NCBI GenBank assembly: GCA_911728435.2 | Contig: OU452208.1 | Span: 6,324,001 to 6,388,000, forward strand | Direction of reading: 5' to 3' | Length of the DNA stretch: 64,000 bases | Source of the DNA: Apoderus coryli | Lineage: Eukaryota > Arthropoda > Insecta > Coleoptera > Attelabidae | Shown here: positions 44,732 through 56,896 of the stretch, piece by piece | How positions within the stretch are numbered: the stretch's first letter is position 1 | How the letters are laid out: each line of letters begins with the position of its first letter | Program-made: the position numbers and the translations under genes | Notes under the pieces: generated by a model | What the model was told of the DNA's origin: nothing | The model's database searches: none | What the model saw: the letters and a program-made list of their open reading frames with translations, nothing else

Positions 44732-46592
44732 TTTATTGTATCAAGTAATTAATTAAATTAAGTAAGATCATACGACCTAGCCCATCTCCACTGTTGCTGT
44801 CGGCCATTGCCAAGGTCACGCGTCTGAACGAGCCCCATTTGGTTCCCAGTAATAACCTGAAGGCACCTATTATGGTAATGTAATTTCTAAATAAAAATAA
44901 TTAAAATTCGCCACATAGATTTTGGCAAGACACAATTTGCTTTTTCAGGCGTCAAATAAAGTTGTCCGAGAACAAAGTAATAAAGGGGCTAGCCCCGGAG
45001 CTGACGCCGTACGGCAGATGATCCATCTATCCATTTGTTGTATTTATGTTAACAATCAAAATGAAATAAAGTATGAATATGAATAAACAAAATATACTTC
45101 GCCCCTCTATGTTTATTTCCTTAACAGTTATTTCGTTAAGTAAATGCAGTGTAAATGTGGTTCGGCTTTCCAATAAGCATATTCTTTTTTTAAATGATTT
45201 TATTGTATCAAGTAATTAATTAAATTAAGTAAGATCATACGACCAGCCCATCTCCACTGTTGCTGTCGGCCATCGCCAAGGTCACGCGTCTGAACGAGCC
45301 CCATTTGGTTCCCAGTAATAACCTGAAGTCACCTATTATGGTAATGTAATTTCTAAATAAAAATAATTAAAATTCGCCACATACTCGTAGATTTTGGCAA
45401 GACACACTTTGCTTTTTCAGGCGTCAAATAAAGTTGTCCGAGAACAAAGTAATAAAGGGGCTATCCCCGGAGCTGACGCTGTACGGCAGATGATCCATCT
45501 ATCCATTTGTTGTATTTATGTTAACAATCAAAACGAAATAAAGTATGAATATGAATAAACAAAATATACTTCGCCCCTCTATGTTTATTTCCTTAACAGT
45601 TATTTCGTTAAGTAAATGCAGTGTAAATGTGGTTCGGCTTTCCAATAAGCATATTCTTTTTTTAAATGATTTTATTGTATCAAGTAATTAATTAAATTAA
45701 GTAAGATCATACGACCAGCCCATCTCCACTGTTGCTGTCGGCCATCGCCAAGGTCACGCGTCTGAACGAGCCCCATTTGGTTCCCAGTAATAACCTGAAG
45801 TCACCTATTCTGGTAATGTAATTTCTAAATAAAAATAATTAAAATTCGCCACATACTCGTAGATTTGGCAAGACACACTTTGCTTTTTCAGGCGTCAAAT
45901 AAAGTTGTCCGAGAACAAAGTAATAAAGGGGATAGCCCCCCAGCTGACGCTGTACGGCAGATGATCCATCTATCCATTTGTTGTATTTATGTTAACAATC
46001 AAAACGAAATAAAGTATGAATATGAATAAACAAAATATACTTCGCCCCCCTATGTTAATTTCCTTAACAGTTATTTCGTTAAGTTTATGCAGTGTGAATG
46101 TGGTTCGGCTTTCCAATAAGCATATTCTTTTTTTAAATGATTTTATTGTATCAAGTAATTAATTAAATTAAGTAAGATCATACGACCAGCCCATCTCCAC
46201 TGTTGCTGTCGGCCATCGCCAAGGTCACGCGTCTGAACGAGCCCCATTTGGTTCCCAGTAATAACCTGAAGTCACCTATTCTGGTAATGTAATTTCTAAA
46301 TAAAAATAATTAAAATTCGCCACATACTCGTAGATTTGGCAAGACACACTTTGCTTTTTCAGGCGTCAAATAAAGTTGTCCGAGAACAAAGTAATAAAGG
46401 GGATAGCCCCCCAGCTGACGCTGTACGGCAGATGATCCATCTATCCATTTGTTGTATTTATGTTAACAATCAAAACGAAATAAAGTATGAATATGAGTAA
46501 ACAAAATATACTTCGCCCCTCTATGTTAATTTCCTTAACAGTTATTTCGTTAAGTTTATGCAGTGTAAATGTGGTTCGGCTTTCCAATAAGC
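44732..46592. repeat. Four ~470-bp tandem repeats
   Basis: Units begin TTTATTGTATCAAGTAATTA at 44732, 45199, 45671 and 46142 (spacings 467, 472, 471). The last unit ends about 20 bp short, at CCAATAAGCC. Units are nearly identical; units 3 and 4 share GGGGATAGCCCCCCAGC where 1 and 2 read GGGGCTAGCCCCGGAGC or a one-base variant. Each holds CATCTCCACTGTTGCTGTCG, ACGCGTCTGAACGAGCCCC and AATAAAG motifs. No open frame is conserved. The flank 44615-44715 is shared with 2890-2985. Confidence 0.96.
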
Positions 46593-47190
46593 CTTTAAAA
46601 GCAAATTCTGTAAAACGTCTCTCTCTCTATATATATGCTTAGTGAACTAATACGGATTATTATTTGCCCACGCATTTAATGCAGATGATCCTTCTTGTAA
46701 GCTTCCGGAACAGGACGTTCAATATTGCGACTAGCCAGTAGTGCTACAAAACAACACACACATTGAACGGTATGGAGCGGATGTGTTAATCGAAGTGTTT
46801 GTTTGCCATAGGCTAATTCCTATTATTATTGCTATCAAAGACGTGGTTGCACAGTGTACAGCGTTATCTATTTTTCTAAACGCAATGCAGTGGTAATACG
46901 AAATTTCGATAGAACTTTATTGCGTTTGCTCGCTATTAATTACAAACAAATTGCAACATCTTCGTTTTGATAAATTTAAAATTTTAGTACAACTTTTTGT
47001 AAAACCTAGCTTTAAGATGGGAATCCGATGTCCGATGGTGGCTCTAGTGAATCTCTTCATAAATATATTTATTTAAATATTACAGAGTTCCTAACTTAGA
47101 GTAATTGTCTTCAATACTTGAATGCATTCTTCTACTCAGTAGGTGTCGCCAAAAACTAATACAGTGTCAGCAAAACCGTTTTTGTAAACA
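46593..47190. other. No gene recognised
   Basis: Nothing identifiable by eye. Confidence 0.4.
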
Positions 47191-47207
47191 AGCAAGAACT
47201 TTAGATC

Positions 47208-47665
47208 TTGATGTTCAGGAAATCCACAAATAATGCAAGAGAGACCTTTACACAGTGCTCGGTGACGGTGTGGTGTACGGGAGTGAAATGGGGGTATTTT
47301 TTTGAGAAATATAACGTTCAGACAGTTACTGTTACCGCAGATCGCTACTTGGAAATGTTGAATAATTTTTTCTTGCGCATAGCAATGCGAAACATGGTTC
47401 CATCAAAATGGGGATAAAGCCCACAGTGCGATGTTTGGCCCCTCTGGCCCCGTGATCTCCCATTTATTCCTCTGTGGTTTCTGAAAATCACAAACTACGC
47501 AATTTTACGAGAGTTGAAGGAAGCCATCCGAAGAGAAATCGAAGCCATTCCACCAGAAATGTTACAAGATTCAATGCTTAACTTTAGAGACCATCTGAAA
47601 ACATGTGTTCAATCGGAAGGGCGCTATCACGCGATGTTATTTTGGCTACGTAATTTTTTGTAAGA
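47208..47665 (+). pseudogene. Mariner-type transposase remnant
   Basis: The plus strand reads SVTVWCTGVKWGYFFEKYNV and TVTADRYLEMLNNFFLRIAM. After degraded codons around 47430-47500 it continues LRELKEAIRREIEAIPPEML and NFRDHLKTCVQSEGRYH. This parallels the middle (VTVWCG...GPYFFE, RYxxML) and C-terminal helix region of the mariner/IS630 transposases. The WFQQDGA and SPDLSPLDFFLWG catalytic blocks are lost or unreadable. Confidence 0.8.
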
Positions 47666-47921
47666 TTTCCTTCAAATTTTGAAATAATGACAGTTGAAAA
47701 AAATTTAAAATGGCAATGTTTTTCACAAAAAGGCAGTCTGGCAGCCGGTGGTCGATATTTGGTCTGGTTCCAAAAATATCGAGTTTAAAAGTTAGACGAA
47801 ACTTTCTTTGCTTGTAAGCAATTTTCCAACACTTTATTAAAAATTGAATATAGTCGATCGTTATTACTGTTCAGATTCGTTTTCACCTTGTATAAAGAGT
47901 TAAACTTATAAGTCTACTTAC

Positions 47922-48081
47922 ACTGTACTCGAAAGTTTAACTCATCGCTCACAGTTTCACCCTCGGAATTGACCACTGAACACCGGTAGTTGCCTGCACT
48001 TTGTCTAGTGACCTTTTGCAACACAAGGCTTTGATTGCTGTGGATAATTCTGCTTGACATATTGTGATGCAGTACGATACC
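47922..48081 (-). CDS. Sidestep-like exon: second half of the Ig domain
   Basis: Exon of 160 bp. The acceptor is TTTCTAG before GGTATC and the donor is CAGT followed by GTAAGT. It enters in phase 0 and leaves in phase 1. Its 53 codons continue the preceding Ig domain: GIVLHHN, SNQSLVLQKV, then SAGNYRCSVVNSEG, which holds the second disulphide cysteine and the tyrosine-corner YxC motif. It ends LNFRVQ with one base of a Tyr codon completed by the next exon (T plus AT). Asn-X-Ser/Thr sites (NMS, NQS) suggest an extracellular glycosylated domain. It is bounded by introns of 15.5 and 28.4 kb. Confidence 0.93.
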
Positions 48082-48310
48082 CTAGAAAGAAAACCACAAT
48101 AAAAGTTCAATATACCTACTATCAAAACGTATTCAAAGTTTCCAGCTTTATGATGACAGATAAATCAATATTATCTACAGGGTCTTTTAACCTCAAATTC
48201 TGTAATAAGTCTTTTTCATAATCTATTTTCATGCTTCGAAATATAAATATATTGGATTGGAGCTATTTTTTTGCTGCTGTCTGCTATATAACACATTCCT
48301 AACCTAACAA

Positions 48311-48361
48311 ATTCTAGCTCTGATGAAATTTAAATACAATCGAAACGTTATAGATTAGAAT
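48311..48361 (+). ncRNA. Hammerhead-like ribozyme motif 5
   Basis: CTGATGA (48320-48326) and GAAAC (48342-48346), followed by GTT, giving self-complementary AACGTT as in motif 1. Helix II is weak (ATT with AAT). Stem I is supported by ATTCTA (48311-48316) against TAGAAT (48356-48361) after an internal loop. Probably a decayed copy of the same ribozyme family. Confidence 0.45.
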
Positions 48362-48429
48362 AAACCAAAGTAAGTATTGTAACATTGTTATGGAAGCGAA
48401 TCAAATATTGTACTGTAACAAAACAAAGA

Positions 48430-49830
48430 CACACTGACAATAGAATTTACTTTTGTCCTACCCTGTATATATATTTGGGTAATTTTGGATATTTTTCTCT
48501 TATTTTTATAGTTTTATACCTAATCTTTTCGCAAATATTATACAACATCTGTAAGTAATAAAAATATTATCTTTGGCTTTTAACAAATGTTCCTAAAAGA
48601 ATTGTTACCTAAAAAAACGACCTTTTTCTAATCGAGAATATTGAGTTTGTTTATGAGTTAGTCCAAAGATAAAAGCATATATTAGAAAAGATAACCAGAT
48701 GTTTCAGTAATGGGATGGTCAAAACATTTAACATTTTCGAAACACCTTCATGTAAATTAAATGTCGGACTTTTATTATTATATACAGAAGCTAGTAGTTG
48801 GAGGGTGTCACGGTTTCCCATATCAAATAATATATATAAAGGGCGAATAAAAAAACAATGGGTTTTTGTCCAGTCGCTGATTCGGGAGATTGAGAAGTCA
48901 TTATAAAATCGTATTGTTTCTTGCTTTACACATGGTTGTGACTGGTTAATCTTTTGAACGAACTCCAACATAAGATACCTAAGTATCAACAATCGTTATT
49001 ACAGCCGGCATAAAATTGTATCTTATTTCTGATTCTCTCACCCTGTAGATGTATCTTTATTGGGGTACATTGTAAAAATGGCCTTTTTTTCTAATTGGCT
49101 ATTTTCAATATAGGTACCTACTTCTCATGTATGTTACGTGTTTTGGAAAGACAATCGGATTTTCGAGTTTAGATTCGTTTTAGCCTTGGTTGAGTCTAGA
49201 TGTGATTTCTAATTGTATAAAGTTAAATTAAATATTTTAATTTGTTTTTGGACTTAGTAGATTTTTCAGTTTAAGAATTATTTTCTAGTTTTTGTTTTAA
49301 AGTACACCAGTATAAAGACTAAGTCCATTTCTTTTTCATTCTGAAATAGTGAATTTTTCTAAAGTTAAAAGTTCAGTAAGTTCTTTGTTAATTCTTTTAA
49401 TTGAAGGCCTTTTTGTTTCCAATCAGTTTTTATAAAGAATAAGTTGTTTCTTTTGGTAATTGAAATAAATTCAGTTTTCAATTGTAATTAAAGTTTCGTA
49501 TATGAATTAATATAATTATTCGTAATTATATTAATTTTCCTATTTTAAGTTGTACAAGTAATGACTAAGATTTTCTTCTAAATTTTAATTCTCCTTTAAT
49601 TGTTTTATTCTTTTTTTTTATTTATACATATTTATTTCTTTGTTATTCATTTTTTTTTATTAATTTTAATTATTAAATGAGTTGTTTTGAGCCCAAAACC
49701 TTTGCGTTTTATAAATTAGAATTATAAAAGGTGAATAATTTTACATTACTTTAATACAGATTAATAAAGTTGATATTCTTTGGTTGTTCTTCTTTAATTG
49801 AAACCGCTCGTAAAGCTTGATTCGAACCCG
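48430..49830 (+). repeat. Dispersed ~1.4-kb repeat, copy 2
   Basis: Partner of 20440-21830, same orientation. It begins near GAATTTACTTTTGTCCTACC and ends near the GAAACCGCTCGTAAAG block, followed by CGAACCCGTAACA. A TG...CA reading (TGTAACAAAA at 48414 to CCGTAACA at 49834) would fit a solo LTR, but no flanking target duplication was found. Confidence 0.72.
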
Positions 49831-49835
49831 TAACA

Positions 49836-50663
49836 ATTTGAATAGCATATTGGGATTCATTCTGGACGGCGCTGTAAAATTAGTATTCTTTCTGAATGTA
49901 AATAATACCCGCTAATTCAAAAATTGTTACAACACTAATCAAAGTTGTATTTAAATTTTTGAAGAAAATCCTAGAACTCTCTTAGAAATTACTATACAGA
50001 GCTTCAAAAACAGCGCTAAAATACATACCCTGTACCTATATTGTGTCATCTAACATTCGGTAATTATGACCTATACGTACTCGATAAATGTGAGTTCGAT
50101 GATCATATAAAAACAGATTATAGAGATATAAACTAAAAATTATTCCCATTTTCAGTTTTTTTTTTTCAATTACACAAAGTGCACAAAATCCATTAGAATA
50201 ATAAAGCTCTTCGTTAATGGGACATTTCAATTTCATATCTTTCCATTTAATACCGGGCATGGAGTAGAACGGGTTGTAGGTGTCCATAAATCCATGGATT
50301 TTATATCTTCAGTTGTTTTTTTGTTCGATTCGATTATAATAATATACCTAATAATGATCATAAAAATGAATTGATAGTTTATTTTTAAGTTCAGTTCGTA
50401 CAAGGATTTTCCATATATTGTTTGTCGCAGATTGTGAGGATTTCTGAAATATCACGAACTGTTAATATCCTTGTTAAGGACAAACTTTTGCCTTATTACA
50501 CTAAGGAACAGTTTCTACTATGCCGACTGATGCAAAATTTCAAGCACATATGGCAACTGCTTTTTTGCTGCTATGCTATAACACTATTTCGACCTACCAA
50601 TTTTCAGGTCGATTGCTTTGATCAGACATTAAGTTGAATAAACATATAATTGAAAATTACATA
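49836..50663. other. No gene recognised
   Basis: Open frames at 50036-50287 (minus) and 50422-50637 carry no family signature. Confidence 0.4.
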
Positions 50664-52848
50664 TATACCGGGTATTCCATTAAGGGTGGACAGGTAGCAT
50701 ATCTCAGGAAATAATAGTCGTAGGACAATGGAAAAAAAAATTTTTAGGGAAATAGCTTTTTAGTTCCTAACTATACCGCTAGGGGGCATAATAGATACAG
50801 TAATGCGAAAAATGCATTTATATTGAAAATTTCGCAATATAACTTAGAAAAACAATACCACCACGGTAATGCTACTGAGATTCGGCATCTTTTTGGTGTA
50901 TCACTTTTTATTGTACGGCTTGAAATAAAGGTAGCAGGGAAGGACGGAATTTTACCTATGATAATGTGTATAACTTTGGTTTGGCTTAACCGAATTTATC
51001 AATCTAATTTTTGTTTAAGAACTCAAGTCTTGCTGATGAAGAAAAAAAAATATTTCAATCATAATTGTTTTTTGGGGCTGCGCTAGATGGCGATATTTTT
51101 TCTTTAAAAACTTAAATGGAATGATAAAAATATTTTATCAAAAATGAAAAGTAAATTGAATTTGCAACAAAAAAGTCCAAAACCGCACAAGAAAATCATT
51201 ATTCGTTGGAGAGTTATGGTCAAAACAATGTTGTTCACCAAAATTTGTTGAAAAATCATGTATCCTTAATTTTCCGTGATCAAGAATGCCATGCGAAATA
51301 AAGAAATAGGTTTAGAATTTATTAAACTGATAGTTTAACAAATAAAAATACACTGAAAGATCCATTAAAATTACCAAAATTCAGAGCTTTCATAAAATTT
51401 GTTAAAAGAGGTAGATCTAGATACCCATGAAACAAAATTGGGAAGTTTCCATGCATGGAGACAAATAAATAAACGCGAATATGCTGCTAAATACCCTGAC
51501 CGAAGACACCATAGCAGAAAAGTGTTCCGTCGGTTAGCAGTCCGTTTACGAGAAACGGGAAGTGTAAGAGTTGATCCAGTCCCGCTCAGAAGACGTCCAG
51601 TTAGCAGTGAAGATAATATTATAAGCGTTCTTGCGTATGTGGAAGCGAATTCTCATGTAAGCGTCAGTGACATTTCTTCAGACTTCAGCATATTGGATTT
51701 TAAAATCTTTTAAACTGTATCCTTACAGTATGGTTTTACATCAGGCACTTTCAGATGCCGATATTGACAAGAAGCGCCTATAGACTTTTGTTATTAGCTG
51801 AGAGATATGTGCACGGAAAACCCGCAATTTCTCTCACAGATTTTATGTACTGAGCCATTTTTTCTAGTTGTGGTAGTGTTAATTTACACAATACGCATTA
51901 TTGGTCACAAACAAATCCTCATTGGCTGCCGGAAGTTGACCATCAAAGTAGATGGAGTGTAAACGTGTGGTGTGGAATCGTAGTCAGGGTGTTTAGCAGC
52001 ATATTCGCGTTTATTTATTTGTCTCCATGCATGGCAACTTCCCAATTTTGTTTCATGGGTATCTAGATCTACCTCTTTTAACAAATTTTATGAAAGCTCT
52101 GCATTTTGGTAATTTTAATGGATCTTTCATTATTTTTATTTGTTAAACTATCCGTTTAATAAATTTTAAACCTATTTCGTTATTTCCCATGGCATTCTTG
52201 ATCACGGAAAATTAAAGATACATGATTTTTCAACGAATTTTGGTGAACAACATTCTTTTGGCCATAACTCTCAAACGAATAAAGATTTTCTTGTGCGGTT
52301 TTTTGTTGCAAATTCAATTTACTTTTCATTTTTGATAAAATATTTGTATCATTCCATTGAAGTTTTTAAAGAAAAATTAAAAAAACCTTAGGCGATGCAA
52401 ATATCGTCATCTAGCGGAGACCGAAAAAACAATTATGATTTAAAATATTTTTTTTCTTCATCAGCAAGGCTCAAGTTCTTAAACAAAAATTAGATTGATA
52501 AATTCGGTTAAGCCAAACCAAAGTTATACACATTATCATAGGTAAAATTTCGTCCTTCCCTGCTGCATTTATTTCAAGCCTTACAATAAAAAGTGATACA
52601 CCAAAAAGATGCCGAATCTCAGTAGCATTACCGTGGTAGCATTGTTTTTCTAACTTATATTGCGAAATTTTCAATAAAAATGCATTATTCGCATTACTGT
52701 ATCTATTACGCCCCCTAGCGGTATAGTTAGGAACTAAAAAAACTATTTCCCATTGTCAATTTCCCTAAAAGAATTTTTCCCCATTGTCCTACGACTATTA
52801 TTTCCTGAGATATGCTACCTGTCCACCCTTAATGGAATACCCGGTATA
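50664..52848. mobile_element. Giant foldback element with ~840-bp arms
   Basis: Left arm 50664-51500 and right arm 51982-52848 are inverted copies. The outer 68 bases (TATACCGGGTATTCCATTAA onwards) are exact, and the rest is highly similar with small indels (for example CTTAGAAAAACAAT versus its right-arm counterpart). The ends TATACCGGG and CCCGGTATA suggest TA target duplication. The 480-bp spacer holds a decayed transposase. Open frames inside each arm (50823-51086; 52471-52674) are mirror images and not evidence of a gene. Confidence 0.93.
51470..51985 (+). pseudogene. Mariner-superfamily transposase remnant in the foldback spacer
   Basis: Plus strand: EYAAKYPDRRHHSRKVFRRL and AVRLRETGSVRV (N-terminal helix-turn-helix domain). 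Then SSEDNIISVLAYVEANSHVS, LHQALSDADIDKKRL and, after several stops, SCGSVNLHNTHYWS and VDHQSRWSVNVWCGIV. The last two blocks are the NxxNxHYWS and SVNVWCGI segments around the first catalytic Asp of an insect DDE_3/mariner-type transposase. N-terminal codons begin inside the left arm. The catalytic Asp itself is not clearly readable, and everything after WCGI is missing. Confidence 0.72.
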
Positions 52849-53005
52849 TAATATGCGTGTATATTAATAGGAAGCAGGCAGGTGACTAGGTGCCTGCGTT
52901 TAGTTTAGAATGAGCCGTTGAAGGTTAACAGTAGAGGCATAAAGTTCATTCTAAACTACATGCGGGATGGGTATGACATTATCACTGCTATATTGCTGTT
53001 GTGAG

Positions 53006-53212
53006 CAGTGGCGTCTCATTGATGCGCCTAATAGGAACTCAAACTCTTTAATCACAGGGTGATGGTGCGGTAGTAGTAGTAGTGAGATGTGAGATTAATA
53101 TAACAAATAACTAAAATTAAAAAAATAATAGTAGATACATAGAATAAATACTATTATAAAAATCAAATGAGCAAGCACTGCTTGCCTTGCCTGCCCTGAC
53201 GAGCCGCCACTG
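53006..53212. mobile_element. Short hAT-like miniature element
   Basis: CAGTGGCGTCTCATTG at the left and GACGAGCCGCCACTG at the right form short hAT-type terminal inverted repeats enclosing 207 bp. The flanking 8-mers GTTGTGAG and ATACTCAA do not match, so the ends may be slightly misplaced or the site has decayed. Confidence 0.55.
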
Positions 53213-53930
53213 ATACTCAATCTGTATAATTTACAAAAAACGCATCTGTTTAGAACTCCTATACTCTTTCAGATATTTCTTTTGACCAAAATAAAGTAGC
53301 TGTAAAAGAATTATTATATAGTCGATAATAAAATGATGCCATCAAAACACTGTTTTGTGTGTCAGTGTTCACATTCCATCAGGAGAAAATAAAAGGGACG
53401 CAAACGATGCCAAAGAATATTTTGAGAAACGACGGATTAGGGTGTGTAACATCTTTCTACTTCATTCGTTCCTTCTGTTAGTTCATAGCTCATTAACTTT
53501 CCCATCTTCCCCTTTTATCAATCTACTGCTATATATACCGGGAATATCTATATTGATTTAATGTCCTTTACCAAAACGGGTAGGTAAATGTCTATTTTAT
53601 GTGCATTTAGACATTGCTGTGATTTCATCGATTATAAAAGATAATTTAAAAAGAAAATTAGTATTAAAGCCAATAAACGGAACGTTACTTTCATGAAACA
53701 CGACTTCAGTTAAGTTGGGCTCCTAGACCTTCACGGTCGACAACTTTCCCGATATCCAAAAGCAAAAATTTTGTACACTTTTCGGATTTAAATACCATGA
53801 AGACTTGTGCTGTTGTGCAAGGGAATATTGTTAAAATTTCTGTTAAAATGATAGTTTATTATCAGACGGTTTTTGTAACACCAAGAATTAAATTCTTCCA
53901 ATGTTTTTTTTTTGACCTCGTACACAATAT
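53213..53930. other. No gene recognised
   Basis: Nothing identifiable. Confidence 0.4.
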
Positions 53931-53934
53931 AATA

Positions 53935-55256
53935 TCATAGTCTTTATCGATTTTTCCAAGGCCTTCGACTGCGTGAATCATCGGCACCTTTGTTGAGATG
54001 GTTGGAGAGCTACCTGACTGGCAGAACTCAGATAGTCCGTTTCAGTGATTTCCTTTCTGACCCTATTTCGGTTTCTTCTGGTGTCCCCCAGGGTTCTCAT
54101 CTCGGGCCATTGTTATTTAACTTATTTATAAATGATATCAAGCAGTGTTTCATTCACAGTGAATTCAGGCTCTTCGCCGACGACCTGAAGTGTTACCGAC
54201 GTATCGGAGGTCCCACAGATTGTTATCTTCTGCAGGAGGATGTTGTGAGATTTGTGCATTGGTGTGAGTTGCATGGTATGACTTTAAATGTTTCTAAGTG
54301 CTTTTGCGTAAATTTCAACCGAACCAGGAGACCTCTTTTGTATGAATATTTTGTCGACCATTCAGTCCTAAAATACAAATCTTCGGTCAAGGATCTGGGA
54401 GTTTACCTGGACACTTCCTTGAGCTTTGTGGGTCACATCAGGCACTTGACTTCCAGGTCTCTGAAAGTGTTGGGCTTCATAAAGCGTTGCTCGGCTGATT
54501 TCAGTAATGTGAATACTATTAGAATTTTGTTCACGACGCTTATCAGACCACATTTGGAGTATGCCTCGGCGGTTTGGACCCCGTCATACGGTTGCCAATC
54601 TGCCCGAGTTGAGAGCGTTCAGCGGCGTTTCCTTAGGTATGTTCACTTTAAGCTTGGTCGTCCGCGTCCTATCGATTTTGTGTTCGATTACGGAACTATG
54701 ATGAGCGAGCTGGGGCTTACGACATTGAGTGATCGCAGGGTCGTCAGAGATCTATTAATACTTTATAAGCTTTTGAACAATATGGTATCGTCTTCTTATT
54801 TGTTGTCCAATATTCATTTTCATGTACCGTCTAGGAACAATAGATACTCTCACCTTTTCCATGAGGAATTTCACCGTACAAATTACGGAGGAAATAATTT
54901 TGTCCCTAGAGTGGCCAGGATGGCGAATTGTTGTTAAGCGTTGATTTCTTTGCGCCTATAGGTGAATTTGTTCGCCGTTTGAAATGTGAGCGTCGTGACG
55001 GCAGTTTTGCGTAAGTCGATCGATGCCTGTTGCGTTGACGATCATGGTTTTTACTTTTATTCCTGGCGTGGGTCTTGCGAATAGCTTTAGTATAACTTGA
55101 ATTATGTTTAAATTGTCTACTTATTGTGTAATTTAGAGTTTCTTAGGTTTTGTAAAATTGTTGAATTTGTGTAGTATTGCATGGAATTATATTTGTTATA
55201 TTATATTGTATGCTGTATAAATGGACTTTGTCCGTGAATAAATAAATAAATAAATT
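53935..55256 (+). pseudogene. CR1/Jockey-like LINE RT half (copy 6)
   Basis: Plus strand. VFIDFSKAFDCVNHRHL at 53940 is followed by a frame break near 53985, then an open frame of 315 codons: MLRWLESYLTGRTQIVRF, SSGVPQGSHLGPLLFNLFIN, FRLFADDLKCYRR (FADD intact). It continues HGMTLNVSKCFCVNFNR, VKDLGVYLDTSLSF, YASAVWTPSYG and a C-terminal ARMANCC. The 3' UTR ends with AATAAATAAATAAATAA at 55239-55255. 5'-truncated; catalytic residues are present but the endonuclease is missing. Confidence 0.9.
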
Positions 55257-55490
55257 AAGATCGTTGTGTCATCAGCATACCTATATAAGTGACCTTGTGT
55301 AATGTTCTCAGGGAGATCATTAACATTGATCAAAAACAAAAGGTGTCCAAGTATACTCCCTTGGAGTGTTCCCAGTTCAATGTCCAGGAGATCAGACACC
55401 ACCATATCAACCTTCACCCCTATCTTTCTGTTGGGCAAATACGAGTTAATCCAAGCATTGATGGGCCCACGAAAAGTGTCTCCGAAACCT
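55257..55490 (-). pseudogene. LINE RT fragment, minus strand (copy 7)
   Basis: The minus strand reads AWINSYLPNRKIGVKVDMV, LDIELGTLQGSILGHLLFLI, NVNDLPENI and LYRYADDTTILI. The box LGTLQGSILGHLLF replaces the usual GVPQGSxLGPLLF, and YADD is present. It ends exactly where the neighbouring plus-strand LINE's (AAAT)n tail begins, so one inserted at the edge of the other. Confidence 0.8.
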
Positions 55491-56896
55491 AGGGTAGGTC
55501 ATCAAGTGAAAGCCTACACCCCACCAAATATAGATCACCTTTGGAAAATTATAAAAAAATTAGTGAGCGACCCTCATGTCTGAGCTTGGTATATGTCCAT
55601 TGTACATCTATTCCGAATCCAACAGGGTATGTGGGGTGTCTCGATCGAGTCTACGAAGCCTAGGGTAGATCATCAAGTAAGGGTCTGCATATAGCCCTGT
55701 GGGACGACTTTTTGGAGCAAAGTCCTGCTCCCCTAACAATATTTTCTTCACAAGAAAACACTTTTTCTCCATCCTCATTGCTAAGATATTTTTTTTCTGT
55801 ATGTTGCAAATTATCATCCTCGACATGTCGCCTCAACCAGTGAAACTTCTGTAATTCGTCGTCATCCTGTTAATTAATTCCAAATATAAAAACATCCACT
55901 CAAAGTTATCAACCTGTACATACTTATATGCTCCACACGAAAGTTACAATTTCCATTACAAACCGACCTACACGGTGCAGATAGACACTAGCTTTGACCA
56001 ACATAGAAAAGAATTTTCATTTAGCTGGACCAAATTAGTTCACTCTCTTTTACGGACATTCTCTGAATTTCCGTAGTGCGGCATAACAAAACTTCATTCG
56101 TATTTTTTTTTAGTTGATTCCTCTTATATGTGACAAAAGTGGATGAAAATAGTTTCGCTAACAAACGACCGGAAATAGTGCGGGAGATTGAACGTATCCA
56201 AAAAAATAAATAAAGAAAGGAGACGTGTTTAAGCGCACTGCAGTAGTCAATGTTGATTTACAGAATTTTACTTTCGCGCACAGGGACAATATTGTGAATG
56301 CCCTAAAAAAAATGAAATAAAGAGACGATTAAGACCATTTCCAAATGGAAGTGTGTCTGTGTTTGTGTCTGTACGTATTCTTCCACGATAGCGCCTAAAA
56401 ACTTTACCCAATTGAGCTAAATTTTGGTGTATGAGTTTGGGGTCCTATATGATCAACCCATTAAATTAAGAGGATTAAAATTCCTCTAAAAACTTACAAG
56501 AAAAACGATACTAAAAAATAATAACAACTTTTTTTAATGTTATCATTGTATCGTTTTTGAAAGTTGTTAAAATAATTACAATCTTTAACGTATTGTATGT
56601 TTAGATTTGCATTAAAAATATTAATGTAATATCAGTAGCTTATCATGCCTCAAAAGCAAGACGAAACGACACTTTGCAAACAAAAAAAAGGCAATAATTT
56701 TCATCTTAGTTGAGAGAAAACGAATAAGTCTCTGATTATATCTCAGATCCGGAAAAATATGTCGAAAAACAATTTAAAAATAAACAAAGGAAGACATTTT
56801 GATTTACTTGATCGAAGGAGAATACGTCTCACTGACTTGTGGAACAAGAATCAAACCGTTAATAATAAAAAAAGGAGAAAAGGTAACGATATTTGA
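55491..56896. other. No gene; duplicated short segment
   Basis: CCTAGGGTAGGTCATCAAGT (55490) recurs in near-identical form at 55660. The rest is unrecognised. Confidence 0.4.

Noticed and set aside
44732..46592. Regular repeats considered as a CRISPR array
   Set aside because: Units are ~470 bp and contiguous without spacers, and the context is a eukaryotic genome.
48414..49834. Solo LTR with TG...CA ends
   Set aside because: No matching 4-6 bp duplication at the flanks, and the partner copy at 20.4 kb does not share the same outer ends; kept only as a dispersed repeat.
50823..51086. Open frames in the left and right arms of the foldback element with near-identical peptides
   Set aside because: They are mirror copies within inverted arms. 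Shared peptide sequence follows from the DNA repeat and not from coding constraint.
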